A DNA stretch of 55,113 nt from Spirochaetales bacterium (GTDB lineage: Bacteria; Spirochaetota; Spirochaetia; SZUA-6; RPPD01), in the NCBI GenBank assembly GCA_016934415.1, contig JAFGSW010000055.1, positions 1 through 55,113 on the forward strand. The letters are read 5' to 3'. A program made the translations under genes and the position numbers. The notes beneath the pieces are model-generated. The model was not told the origin of the DNA, did not search any database, and saw only the letters and a list, made by a program, of their open reading frames with translations. This document shows positions 17,370 through 26,009 of the stretch, piece by piece (position 1 is the stretch's first letter; the number at the start of each line of letters is the position of its first letter).

Positions 17370-19277
17370 CTATTCCATCTTCTCGAAATCCTCGTCCAGC
17401 GCGTCCCGCTTGTCCCGTCCCGCCCCCAGCTCCAGGCGCACTCCGGCGGACTTCTTCCGTTCGATCGGGCCGTTCTGAAAGCCGGCCTCTCTCTTGATAA
17501 TCGTCTTTCTCCCGGCGGCCGGTTCCGGTCGTGCGTCCGAACCGGCTTTTCCCTCTTTGAGCGCGTCCGCCGGGCGGCGCTCGATCTCGGTCTCCAGCCC
17601 GTCTATCTTGAAAAAGGCGACCGCGTTCCGTAGGGTTTCGGACTGGCACTCCAACTCCTCGCTCATGGATGACATTTCCTCGGCCTGGCTCGACTGCTCT
17701 TGAACCGTACTCGCCATCTGCTCGGCGGCGGAGGCGTTCTGCTGGATGATTTGATCCAGCTGTAAAACGGCCTTGTTGATCTGCTCGGTGCCCGCGTTCT
17801 GTTCCTTCGACGCCGCGCTGATCTCCTGCACCAGCTCCGCCGTTTTCTGGATGTCGGGCACGATTTTCTCGAGCATCTGCCCGGCCTTGATCGCGATCTC
17901 GACGCTCGAAGCTGACAGCTCGCCGATTTCGCCGGCCGCTTTCTGGCTCCGTTCCGCGAGCTTCCGGACCTCGGAGGCCACCACGGCGAAGCCTTTGCCG
18001 TGTTCGCCCGCCCGCGCCGCTTCGATGGCCGCGTTCAAGGCGAGGAGGTTTGTATTCCGCGCGATCTCCTCGATTATGGAAATTTTGGATGAGATGTCCT
18101 TCATTGCCTGAACGGTTTGCGCCACGGCCCGGCCGCCCTCGCGGGCGTCTCCCGCCGCCTGGAGCGCTATTTTTTCCGTTTGAAGCGCATTGTCCGCGTT
18201 TTGGCGGATGTTGGCGCCCATCTCTTCCATGGAGGAGGAAACCTGCTCAGCCGCGGACGCTTGTTCGGTCGCTCCCTGGGAGAGCTGATCGGACGTGGCG
18301 GAGAGCTCCTCCGCGCCGGTCGAAACCTCCTTGGCCGACGCCGACAGTTGGCGGCTGCCGCTCGAGACAATGACGGCCGAGGTGATGACGTTTCCCACAA
18401 CATCCTTGAGCTTGGCCGTCATGTCGCGCAGGGCGCCCATCATCTGCCCCACTTCGTCCTTGCTCGTTACCGCCACCTCCGTGTTCAGGTCGCCTCGGCT
18501 CACATGTTTCGCCGCATCAACCGCCTCGCGGATCGACGAGGAAAGGCTTCTCGCCAACAATACGCCCGCGATCGACGCCAGCAAAACCGTTACGAAGATT
18601 AAAAGCGCCATCCCTATCTGCCCGGTTGTTCCGTCCAGTACCGAACGTTTGAGGCACAAAATGGAGAGTGTCAACATGCCTGTCGGGTAGCTGATAATGG
18701 GCAACACGCAAAGCAGGATTTTCCAAGAGATGCCGAACCTTCCCATATCCGCAATGCGTTGGGCGCTTGCGACTTCGGAGAGCTTGAGAAAACGGCGGGC
18801 TTCTCCCTCCGCGAATAGGTAGTAAATGGGCATCAAAACGAGGCTTGTGAAGAGGATTATGCCTATGAGCATTATCGTCTCCGACGATTCTATCGCTCCG
18901 ATTGCGACAAAGGGAAGCACGACGATAAGGTTGGCTAAAAGTTCAACGACGACGAATATGTTTATCGCGTCCGCCATCGGCGTTCGGTAGCAACTCGCGG
19001 CGGCGACGCTGATCGATCCCTCATCCGCCTTTCCATTCTCCATCTTTCTTAGGCAACGGAAGACCGGACGCATGACGATGTATTTTTGCACAAGTATGAC
19101 GCCGATCATGAGAACGAATAAAACCGCCACCAAACCAAGGAACATCTCCGGTGTTTTACGTGCAAATTCCATATCCGCCAGTATGAAATAAACCATGACT
19201 GGAGCCGCCAGGACGATAGTGACGATCAACTGCTTCATGATCGTCCTGCCGAATATATTTTTCATTTTCTCATTCAT
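17370..19277 (-). CDS. Methyl-accepting chemotaxis protein with multiple membrane segments
   Basis: 635 aa. The N-terminal 240 residues contain several hydrophobic segments (about 13-32, 40-62, 110-140, 145-170, 200-240) and no obvious periplasmic ligand domain, suggesting sensing within or near the membrane. HAMP-like sequence follows ([23 protein letters not shown]). The signalling domain has the hairpin tip [39 protein letters not shown] in the usual position. The C-terminus ends RLELG...LDEDFEKME, shared with the other MCP of this operon. The ATG follows GGAGG. It lies 38 bases upstream of cheA. Confidence 0.94.
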   Translation of the reverse strand: MNEKMKNIFGRTIMKQLIVTIVLAAPVMVYFILADMEFARKTPEMFLGLVAVLFVLMIGVILVQKYIVMRPVFRCLRKMENGKADEGSISVAAASCYRTPMADAINIFVVVELLANLIVVLPFVAIGAIESSETIMLIGIILFTSLVLMPIYYLFAEGEARRFLKLSEVASAQRIADMGRFGISWKILLCVLPIISYPTGMLTLSILCLKRSVLDGTTGQIGMALLIFVTVLLASIAGVLLARSLSSSIREAVDAAKHVSRGDLNTEVAVTSKDEVGQMMGALRDMTAKLKDVVGNVITSAVIVSSGSRQLSASAKEVSTGAEELSATSDQLSQGATEQASAAEQVSSSMEEMGANIRQNADNALQTEKIALQAAGDAREGGRAVAQTVQAMKDISSKISIIEEIARNTNLLALNAAIEAARAGEHGKGFAVVASEVRKLAERSQKAAGEIGELSASSVEIAIKAGQMLEKIVPDIQKTAELVQEISAASKEQNAGTEQINKAVLQLDQIIQQNASAAEQMASTVQEQSSQAEEMSSMSEELECQSETLRNAVAFFKIDGLETEIERRPADALKEGKAGSDARPEPAAGRKTIIKREAGFQNGPIERKKSAGVRLELGAGRDKRDALDEDFEKME

Positions 19278-19341
19278 CCGTTCATCCTCCGATCTTGTTT
19301 CCCCCGATCGCCTTTCACGCGCCGTACGTGATGCGTTTCGG

Positions 19342-19686
19342 CTATGATTCGTCCGTCGAAATCATCCTCCAGATACAGGGATCGTCTCCCTCCCCGGATC
19401 CACTCTCGTTCTGTTCGAATCCGATGGCGCTCATAGTCCTCCGCAGGAGCGGACTCACCGGCGGCTCGAGCACCAATTGCTTCTTGTCCCGCAGGGCGGT
19501 GCGTTGAAGGGAATAGAGCAGCTGAAAAAAAGAGAGGTCCACTTCCTCAACATCGCGGATATCCAGCCGCAGCGGGCCTCCTTTGACGTACGCATCCGCT
19601 ATTTTCTTTTTGAGATCACGCGCAGTCCGAATAGTGAGGCGTCCGCTGAGACTGATTTTGCCGCCGGTCGGTTTATCTTTCGCCAT
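19342..19686 (-). CDS. STAS-domain protein of the chemosensory operon
   Basis: 114 aa. A single STAS/anti-anti-sigma-like domain: [19 protein letters not shown], then [22 protein letters not shown], where the Ser in VDLSFFQ occupies the phosphorylatable position of SpoIIAA-type proteins, and a C-terminal RTMSAIGFE helix. It lies between cheW and an MCP gene, 21 bases after cheW. In related clusters such proteins are thought to link signalling arrays to non-flagellar outputs, but here the partner is unknown. It is too short for any catalytic domain. Confidence 0.85.
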   Translation of the reverse strand: MAKDKPTGGKISLSGRLTIRTARDLKKKIADAYVKGGPLRLDIRDVEEVDLSFFQLLYSLQRTALRDKKQLVLEPPVSPLLRRTMSAIGFEQNESGSGEGDDPCIWRMISTDES

Positions 19687-19707
19687 TGTCCGGTTCCCCG
19701 TTCCGCG

Positions 19708-20229
19708 TCAGGGCGCCTTCTCCTCCGTCTGGGGCGACTCATCCGCCTCTTTCACCTTCGCCAGCCGCTCCATTTCGTCCGGCGAAAAAACTCGATCGAT
19801 ATCGAGGATGATGATGAATCGGTCGTTCCGCTTCCCCATTCCGCGGATGAATTCGGTGTTGATGTTCATGCCGATCTTCGGGGGAGGCTCGATCTGGCCT
19901 GCCTCGAGCTCGATCACCTCCTGCACCGAATCCGCCAGGGCGCCGAGGACGGCCGTCTCTCCGGCGTACTCGATCTCCATGACCACGACGCGCGTGTCGA
20001 TCGTCCGTCCCGTCGGCCCGAGCCCGAACTTCAGGCGCAGGTCGCAGACCGGGACCACGTTTCCACGCAGGTTGATCACCCCGCGCATGAATTCCGGCGT
20101 ACGGGGGACCTTCGTGACGGCCGGCAATTCCAGCACCTCGCGCGCCTTGGAAACGTCGACCGCGTATTGCTCTTCGCCCAAGGTGAAGGTCAGGTAGGTT
20201 GATACCGCCGCAATTGTTTCGATAGCCAT
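19708..20229 (-). CDS. cheW: Chemotaxis adaptor protein CheW
   Basis: Couples MCPs to CheA, 173 aa. The ATG at 20229 is preceded by AAGGAGG at good spacing; an ATG five codons upstream would place that site inside the gene. The single CheW domain shows LTFTLGEEQYAVDVSKAREVLEL, VPRTPEFMRGVINLRGNVVPVCDLRLKFGL and the acidic IETEYAG-like strand EIEYAGETAVLGALADSVQEVIEL. It has a slightly long Pro/Glu-rich C-terminus (EADESPQTEEKAP). It lies 11 bases downstream of the Cache MCP. Confidence 0.95.
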   Translation of the reverse strand: MAIETIAAVSTYLTFTLGEEQYAVDVSKAREVLELPAVTKVPRTPEFMRGVINLRGNVVPVCDLRLKFGLGPTGRTIDTRVVVMEIEYAGETAVLGALADSVQEVIELEAGQIEPPPKIGMNINTEFIRGMGKRNDRFIIILDIDRVFSPDEMERLAKVKEADESPQTEEKAP

Positions 20230-20240
20230 ATCATCCTCCT

Positions 20241-21983
20241 TCACTCTTTTATTTTCTCGAATTGCCGGTCGAGGTCGTCGGATGCGCTTGTTTCCGGTCC
20301 CAGTTCGAGCCGCGGTCCGGACTTTTTTTCATGGCCGGGCGTCTCGTTCCCGACGGACGTCCCGGCCGTTTTTCGGACGGCGCTCTTCACCGGCGCCGCG
20401 GCGAGGCGCGCGGGCGGCGCGCCGGTTCCGGAGTGAAGCGCGGCGATTCCCTTTTTTCCGTTCCAGTCGCCGATTTTGAAAAAGCTGATCGTCGACTGCA
20501 GCTGTTCTGCCTGGGCCGCCAGCTCCTCCGACATCGAGGCGAGCTCCTCGCTGGACGCGGCGTTCTGCTCTATTACCTGGTCGAGCTGAGCCAGTGCCTT
20601 GTTGATCTGGTCCACCCCTGTGTTCTGTTCGCGGCTGGCCGCGCTGATTTCCTGCACCAGTTCCGCCGTCCGCTTGATATCCGGGACGATCTTCTGGAAC
20701 ATGTCGCCGGCCTGAACGGCGATCTCCACGCTTGAACGCGACAGTTGGCTGATCTCGTTCGCCGCCCGCTGACTCCGCTCCGCCAGCTTGCGCACTTCGG
20801 AGGCGACGACAGCAAACCCCTTGCCGTGCTCTCCGGCGCGAGCGGCCTCGATGGCCGCATTGAGGGCCAGGAGGTCCGTATTGCGCGCAATCTCCTCTAT
20901 AATGAGGATCTTCGAGGCGATTTCCTTCATCGCCGTGACGCTTTTTTGAATTGATTCCCCGCCCCGGTTCGCGTCGTCGGCGGCTTTCAGAGCGATCTTT
21001 TCAGTTTGAAGCGAATTGTCGCTGTTCTGCCGGATGTTGGCCCCCATCTGTTCCATGGACGAGGATACCTCTTGGGCGCTCGCCGCCTGCTCCGTCGCAC
21101 CTTGGGAAAGCTGCTGGCTGGAAGAGCTGATTTCCTCGCTTCCCCCGGACACGTTATTCGCATTTGTGATGATTGTCTGGACGATGTCGAGCAGTTGCCC
21201 GACCATCGTATTCAATGATTTGGAAAGTGCGCCGATCTCGTCATTCCTGGCCAGGTACTTCGAGTCTATCTTCTGCGCCAGGTCGCCATGGGCGATTTTA
21301 TTCGCGAAATCCACCGCGTGCTTCAGCGGCTTGGTGATCGAGCGTGTGATGAAGAAGGCGAGGAAGACAATGAGCGCGAGCAGTCCCGCCGTAATCCCCA
21401 TGACCTGGAACCTGAGCGAGTTGATTTGCGTATTCACGTCATCGATATATATGCCGCTCCCGATGACCCATCCCCATTCGCCGAAAAGCCTGACAAGCGA
21501 TAATTTGGGGGAGGGAACGGTCTCATTGGGCTTCGGAAAAAAATAATCGACGTATCCTTCCGACTGTTCTTTGGCCACCCGGACGAATTCGGCCCAAAAA
21601 AGCTTTCCGTTTGAGTCTTTTTCGCCGATCATGTTCTTGCCGACGATGGAAGCATTGATGGGATGCATCAGTACTTTCGCGTTGAGATCATTGACCCAGA
21701 AATACTCATTGCCGCCATAACGTATGCCTTTCAACTGACTCAGAGCGGCCGCTTGCGCCGCCTCCGTCGTCAGCTCGCCGCCCGCCTCCTTTTTTTGGTA
21801 ATCGGAGGCCGTCGCATAGGCGATATCGACGGCGTACTTTAGGGCGTGTTTCTTCTCGCCGACGAGCATTCCCTCCACCATCGGCAGTAGAAAAAAAAGG
21901 ATGCAAAGCACGATCAGAAGCACCGTCAGCACGGAAATTCCCATGATTTTTACGGACAACCTCAGATTGTTGAACCATTTCAT
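20241..21983 (-). CDS. Methyl-accepting chemotaxis protein with sCache_2-type sensor
   Basis: 580 aa, first gene of the operon. TM1 is about residues 10-33, and the periplasmic sensor about 34-185 has the single-Cache signature (GGNEYFWVNDLNAKVLMHP, GKLFWAEFVRVAKEQSEGYVDYFFPKP in parts, GEWGWVIGSGIYIDDV), a family that often binds small organic acids. TM2 is about 190-212, then HAMP and a signalling domain with [39 protein letters not shown]. The tail RLELG...LDRQFEKIKE matches the second MCP. The ATG is preceded by AAGGAGGG. Confidence 0.95.
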   Translation of the reverse strand: MKWFNNLRLSVKIMGISVLTVLLIVLCILFFLLPMVEGMLVGEKKHALKYAVDIAYATASDYQKKEAGGELTTEAAQAAALSQLKGIRYGGNEYFWVNDLNAKVLMHPINASIVGKNMIGEKDSNGKLFWAEFVRVAKEQSEGYVDYFFPKPNETVPSPKLSLVRLFGEWGWVIGSGIYIDDVNTQINSLRFQVMGITAGLLALIVFLAFFITRSITKPLKHAVDFANKIAHGDLAQKIDSKYLARNDEIGALSKSLNTMVGQLLDIVQTIITNANNVSGGSEEISSSSQQLSQGATEQAASAQEVSSSMEQMGANIRQNSDNSLQTEKIALKAADDANRGGESIQKSVTAMKEIASKILIIEEIARNTDLLALNAAIEAARAGEHGKGFAVVASEVRKLAERSQRAANEISQLSRSSVEIAVQAGDMFQKIVPDIKRTAELVQEISAASREQNTGVDQINKALAQLDQVIEQNAASSEELASMSEELAAQAEQLQSTISFFKIGDWNGKKGIAALHSGTGAPPARLAAAPVKSAVRKTAGTSVGNETPGHEKKSGPRLELGPETSASDDLDRQFEKIKE

Positions 21984-22065
21984 ACTCGACCCTCCTTATA
22001 ATATTAACTGCCTCATGGCACACATCGATAACGCCTCGATGTCATCCGTTTCCTACCGCTTTTTT

Positions 22066-22368
22066 TTACTCTGCCGGTTCAGCGTTTGCGTCACGTTTCG
22101 CCTCCACCTTTAAGCCAACCACCGGGAGAACTTCAGAATTCACCAATGAAACGAAGATTCTTCCGGAATGCGTTTTCAGGAGAAATATACCTTTCAAAGG
22201 GCCGGGGGTGTTGAGCCCATCGGGGGTGGTAAAGAAGAAGCGCCCATCAAGCATCATCGCCTTGTGTAGCCTCGATCCGTCAAATGATGGCACGTATTTC
22301 GAGAACCCAACGGCGGATATATTCCCGTCGGTATTATTTACTTTAAGCGATGGCTTCAAATAATGCAA
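22066..22368 (-). CDS. Possible small hypothetical protein
   Basis: A 100-codon frame starting at TTG, or at ATG codons about 38 residues in. Composition is protein-like (DGRFFFTTPDGLN, IFLLKTHSGRIFVSLVN), but no family is recognised, there is no good ribosome site, and it occupies the divergent space between the MCP and cheY genes, overlapping nothing. It may be real or chance. Confidence 0.3.
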   Translation of the reverse strand: MHYLKPSLKVNNTDGNISAVGFSKYVPSFDGSRLHKAMMLDGRFFFTTPDGLNTPGPLKGIFLLKTHSGRIFVSLVNSEVLPVVGLKVEAKRDANAEPAE

Positions 22369-22387
22369 ATTTTCCCGTGCTTCAATA

Positions 22388-22416
22388 TTGCATTTCAGAA
22401 TGGTATGAACTATACT
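22388..22416 (+). promoter_or_regulatory. Sigma70-like promoter of cheY
   Basis: TTGCAT (22388-22393), 17 bases, TATACT (22411-22416). The start point near 22423 precedes the GGAAGGA ribosome site at 22446-22452. This excludes the in-frame ATG at 22363 as the start. Confidence 0.65.
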
Positions 22417-22458
22417 GTAATCATCGCCGGCGACCGAACGGCGGCGGAAGGATGCAGA

Positions 22459-22827
22459 ATGTCAAAGCGCGTCATCGTCGTAGACGACTCGGATGCGTCG
22501 AGGGACAGTCTCTCGTTCGCCCTTCAGCAAAAGGGCTACGAAGTGATCCAAGCCGAGGACGGAGTGGCCGCATTGGCCGCGCTGAACAAGGGGAAAAATA
22601 TCGACCTTGTCATCACCGACTTAAATATGCCCAGGATGAACGGTCTTGAGTTCGTAAAGACCCTGCGGGGGAAGGAAGAGTTTCGATTTACTCCGATCAT
22701 CGTCCTCTCGAGCGAAAAAGAGGAAATAAAAAAGAGCCGGGAAGCTGGAGCATCCGCCTGGATCGCCAAATCATCGAAAATGAGTGATGAACTGATGGCG
22801 GCGATCAAGAAACTCATTCCCCAATAG
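22459..22827 (+). CDS. cheY: Single-domain response regulator CheY
   Basis: 122 aa. It is a receiver domain only: acidic pair D9/D10 in VIVVDDSDASR, acceptor Asp54 in LVITDLNMPRMNG, switch Ser in PIIVLSSEKE and conserved Lys in AWIAKSSK. It has no output domain, so it acts by protein contact after phosphorylation by CheA. It is divergent from the che operon with its own promoter. No flagellar or pilus motor gene is in the window, so the target of CheY is unknown. Confidence 0.93.
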   Translation: MSKRVIVVDDSDASRDSLSFALQQKGYEVIQAEDGVAALAALNKGKNIDLVITDLNMPRMNGLEFVKTLRGKEEFRFTPIIVLSSEKEEIKKSREAGASAWIAKSSKMSDELMAAIKKLIPQ

Positions 22828-23163
22828 AACCAGACGATCCGCATCCGTGTTACAGTAATTCCCTCGCCATTATCGTTCATCCGCAGTTCGCTGATCCCTA
22901 CCGATCGCGGTTGCCTCGCCGGAATCATTGAAGAGAGGGGAATCAGCCGGCGTTTTTCAACGATTGCATTCTTCGCCGATATAGTCTCGAAAACCGCCTT
23001 GCCCGCTTTCTACTATGCTGCGCTTCACGAAGGGCCTACGTCTCTGTCACAAGGCATCTGTGATCAACTCATCTGTATTTTTTACCTCCATCCTCGTTTG
23101 CTTGTAGTTCTCTTCTTCCTTCCTCATCTGATATCATCCGTCTTCATCCGCGTCATCTTCCTC
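22828..23163. repeat. Gene-free spacer with CGGATGA-type repeat, copy B
   Basis: No supportable gene. Positions 23090-23163 repeat the block of 13080-13180 (TAGTTC-CTTCTTCCTTCCTC, then CATCCG units and CATCTTCCTCAAAAAAA), again directly before a - strand terminator. Confidence 0.65.
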
Positions 23164-23190
23164 AAAAAAAGCCCGGCCTTTCGACCGGGC
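23164..23190 (-). terminator. Terminator of the kinase/mutarotase transcript
   Basis: On the - strand GCCCGG (23190-23185) pairs with CCGGGC (23176-23171) around an eight-base loop, followed by seven T. Confidence 0.85.
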
Positions 23191-23212
23191 TGGTGATATG
23201 CGATTGTCGTGA

Positions 23213-24073
23213 TCAGATCTTCACTTTCTCGTCGCCGAAGGCGATCTTCTTTTTCTGGAAGAACTCCCACGTCTCCACGTAGGTGGCGCAGGTGCCGCCG
23301 TCCATTTTCCTGAGCGGGGCGATGGTCTCAACCTCCAGGAACTTGTCGCAGCTGTAGATCTCCACGTTGGAGAGAAAATCGGGGTAGGTTTCGCCGCGCT
23401 CGAACTTGAAGCGCGAGACGAACAGGTCGCCGCCATTGCAGTAGGCCGCCCAGCCGAGCGGGATGCGCTGGCCGATCTTGAAGGGTTTCGGGCCGCCCTG
23501 TTTGACGAAGTTGAATTTAGGAGTCTGCTTGAAGCGTTTGTCCGTGATGTCCGTGTAGGCCCAGGTGACGAGGTTTTTATTGGGCAGGAACCCGCCCTTG
23601 TCTTCCTTCTCCGTGGGCTGCGGGACGATGGCGAACCCGCCGGTGCGCATGACCGAGAGCGCCCAGATGGCGAACTCGCGCGGGCGCATGCCTGAGTTGT
23701 AGACGTTATGCACGACCTTCACCTTGTTTTTACCCTGGAAGGAGAGGACCATTTCTTTCTTGATGTTGATCTTGCGCTGGCTCTGGCTGACGGAAATCTC
23801 GCGGCCCCGCTCCTCGATGACGACGTCGTCATTGTCCGGGTAATAGGTGTCCGGGTTGATCTCCGGAGCGATCCACAGGCGGTGGCCGCCGTAGATGTTC
23901 CATTTTCCGAGCGGCGTCTTCAACCCCACATCGGGCACGACGCCGAACATGTTCTTCCCGCCCTTGAAGCCGGCGAAAAAGATGCGCGGCCCGAAGTGCT
24001 TCGGGATGTAAAGGTCGATCGTACCGTTCGAGAAGCGCACGCACTCGTGGCCTTCGTACGTTATGTTTTCCAT
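23213..24073 (-). CDS. Aldose-epimerase-like (galactose mutarotase fold) protein
   Basis: 286 aa. The beta-rich sequence has a mutarotase-like layout: GPRIFFAGFKGGKNMF near residue 28 and GGHRLWIAPE near 62, with the RLWIAPE block seen in a DUF4380-like branch of the superfamily. It is cytoplasmic with no signal. Catalytic His/Glu of true mutarotases cannot be assigned safely. It lies 73 bases after the FGGY kinase gene on the same strand and is preceded by AGGAGG. Role: probably anomer interconversion or binding of a pentose product; this is inference from context. Confidence 0.75.
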   Translation of the reverse strand: MENITYEGHECVRFSNGTIDLYIPKHFGPRIFFAGFKGGKNMFGVVPDVGLKTPLGKWNIYGGHRLWIAPEINPDTYYPDNDDVVIEERGREISVSQSQRKINIKKEMVLSFQGKNKVKVVHNVYNSGMRPREFAIWALSVMRTGGFAIVPQPTEKEDKGGFLPNKNLVTWAYTDITDKRFKQTPKFNFVKQGGPKPFKIGQRIPLGWAAYCNGGDLFVSRFKFERGETYPDFLSNVEIYSCDKFLEVETIAPLRKMDGGTCATYVETWEFFQKKKIAFGDEKVKI

Positions 24074-24146
24074 TGTCAGGTTCCTCCTCTGATTGTTTTT
24101 TCGGGCCCGATCGCCCCGTCCGGCAAAGGCCGGGACGCCGCCGGGC

Positions 24147-25748
24147 TTATTTCTTCACGTGCTTTTCCTCGAGCTTTCTGTAACGCTCGACAAGTTTTTT
24201 GCCGACGGCGACGTTGGCCGCGATCGGCTTCAGGATGCTCTTCCGGTCTTTGACCACGAAGGCCTCGGCCGCCTGGTCGTAGGTGAGGCCCAGCGCGTGC
24301 TTGGCGCCGGAAATGGCGCACCCGAGCGGAGCGGCGTAATCTGAGTACTCGATGATGAAGCTCTCCGCGTCGAAGAGGTCGGTGATGATCTGCCGGAAGA
24401 AGGCGTCCTTCGAGCCGCCGGCCACGATGCAGAAACTCTTGATGTCGGAGAGGTGCGTCGCGTGGAGCTTGAGGGAGAGCGCCTGGGAGATATACAGCGA
24501 GCGCACGTTCGCCTCGGCGTCGTCTTCGGCGAATCCGTCACGGACGATCCCTGCCTTGGCGCGCGGTACGGACTCCTCGAACATGTAGGGAAGCATGATT
24601 TTTTCGTTTTCGGAGAGCTCGTTCTTCCCGGCGGCCTTGCGGTAGGCGTCCCAATCGGCCTGCCCGATGTGGCCGCCCTTGGACTTGAGGATGTATTTCC
24701 TGAGGAAATCCTCGTGCAACTTGCCGCCGTTGGTGATGCAGGACAGCGCCATGGCGCTGCCCTTGGTGTAGCCGAACACATTGTACTCGCCGCCCGTGGA
24801 CGGGACGATATCACCCATGACGCCGTTCACGGTGTAGCTCGAGCCGAGCGAGATGACGATGTGTCCGCCGCACCCGAGCAGGGTGGCGGGATTGTCGCCG
24901 GTTCCCGCGAGGACGACCGCCTCCGGGTTGACGCCGTACTTGGCCGCGAAATAGGGGTTCACCTTGCCGACCGGCGCGTCGTAATGGTCGATGCCGCCGA
25001 TCTTGGCGGCCAGGTCGTCGCCCAGGCCGAACTGCTTCACGTAGTTGTTGACGACGTCGATGACGGCCTTGCTCCACTGCGGCCGGCCTATGTCGAGTGA
25101 ATTGAGGTTGGTGCCCCAGCCGTCGCCCGTGTCCACCGGGGCGATCCGGCCGGAGAGAACCGAGGTGAGGTAGGAGGAGAGGAGCATGATGCTCGAGGTG
25201 GCGCGGTACTCGTCCGGAGATTCCTTGGCCCATTTCATGATCTGGACGGCCGGGAAGCGGAGCTCGGCCGGGTTGCCGGTGATTTTCTCCACCCCGCCGT
25301 GCGCGGCCAGGGCTTCGGTGAGAAGTCTGGCTTCCTCGCCCGTCGAGCGGTCTTCCCAGATGGGGGCGGTCTTCCGCGACACGGTCATCTTCAGCTGGTC
25401 GAGGAGATCCTTGTCGGGCTGGAGCGTGCTCACCGCGCCGGCGAACGACTTGTTGCTGTAGACGGTGCAGTGCTGCATACCGTCGGCCTTGATGGCCTTG
25501 ATCTGGGACAGGTCGACCTTGTCGTTCCTCAATGTGACGAACGTCTGGTCGAGCGCCTCGATCATCATGTACGGCGAGGTGTGCCTGATCTGGGGCGAGG
25601 CGGACGGCAGGATCCCCCCCGTCGTTTTGTACTGCGGGAAGGTCTTGTCGTAGCCGAAGCCTCCGGTGTAGGCGACCTGTTTCTTCTCGAGATCCAGGAC
25701 GACCAGTTTCACCGATTGGGTGCTGAATTCGATTCCTAATGACAGCAT
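24147..25748 (-). CDS. xylB: FGGY-family sugar kinase, probable xylulokinase
   Basis: ATP-dependent phosphorylation of a ketopentose, most likely D-xylulose, 533 aa. The ATG at 25748 starts MLSLGIEFSTQSVKLVVLD, the first phosphate-binding motif of the family. DGMQHCTVY aligns with the substrate-loop QxHG region. WEDRST, DTGDGWGTNLNSLD and the ATP-binding GTGDNPATLLGCG / ISLGSSYTV follow. The C-terminal GGSKDAFFRQIITDLF block is FGGY_C. The pattern is closer to eukaryotic-type XYLB than to E. coli XylB. It is downstream of GH116 and upstream of a mutarotase-like gene, with a promoter at 25880-25907. Fructose or ribulose kinase specificity cannot be excluded. Confidence 0.85.
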   Translation of the reverse strand: MLSLGIEFSTQSVKLVVLDLEKKQVAYTGGFGYDKTFPQYKTTGGILPSASPQIRHTSPYMMIEALDQTFVTLRNDKVDLSQIKAIKADGMQHCTVYSNKSFAGAVSTLQPDKDLLDQLKMTVSRKTAPIWEDRSTGEEARLLTEALAAHGGVEKITGNPAELRFPAVQIMKWAKESPDEYRATSSIMLLSSYLTSVLSGRIAPVDTGDGWGTNLNSLDIGRPQWSKAVIDVVNNYVKQFGLGDDLAAKIGGIDHYDAPVGKVNPYFAAKYGVNPEAVVLAGTGDNPATLLGCGGHIVISLGSSYTVNGVMGDIVPSTGGEYNVFGYTKGSAMALSCITNGGKLHEDFLRKYILKSKGGHIGQADWDAYRKAAGKNELSENEKIMLPYMFEESVPRAKAGIVRDGFAEDDAEANVRSLYISQALSLKLHATHLSDIKSFCIVAGGSKDAFFRQIITDLFDAESFIIEYSDYAAPLGCAISGAKHALGLTYDQAAEAFVVKDRKSILKPIAANVAVGKKLVERYRKLEEKHVKK

Positions 25749-25879
25749 GTTGTTGTGTGCCCTCACGCGCGCCCGGGACGCCGACGGGACGACGGCGTAT
25801 TTTCGCATCGCCGCGGCCGGAGCAGAATATCGTGAGGTTTTCCTTTCTTTGAAGTTGAATCGTTTTTATTAATGCTCAA

Positions 25880-25907
25880 ACTATATATCATCACTCGAAA
25901 AAGTCAA
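25880..25907 (-). promoter_or_regulatory. Sigma70-like promoter of the xylulokinase gene
   Basis: On the - strand TTGACT (25907-25902), 16 bases, TATAGT (25885-25880). The leader of about 125 bases reaches the ATG at 25748. Confidence 0.65.
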
Positions 25908-25914
25908 CTCCTTG

Positions 25915-26006
25915 CCCGACCACCAGGCAGTAATGAATGCGGGCTGTTCACGCCGAATGCCAATACACCAATTATGGAGCGGTCAGTGGACACCAAGGTG
26001 GTCGGG
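25915..26006. repeat. Inverted repeat behind the GH116 gene
   Basis: CCCGACCACC (25915-25924) and GGTGGTCGGG (25997-26006) are exact 10-base arms 72 bases apart, between the GH116 stop and the kinase promoter. There is no T run. It may be a mobile-element remnant or a regulatory looping site; undecided. Confidence 0.5.
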
Positions 26007-26009
26007 TGG

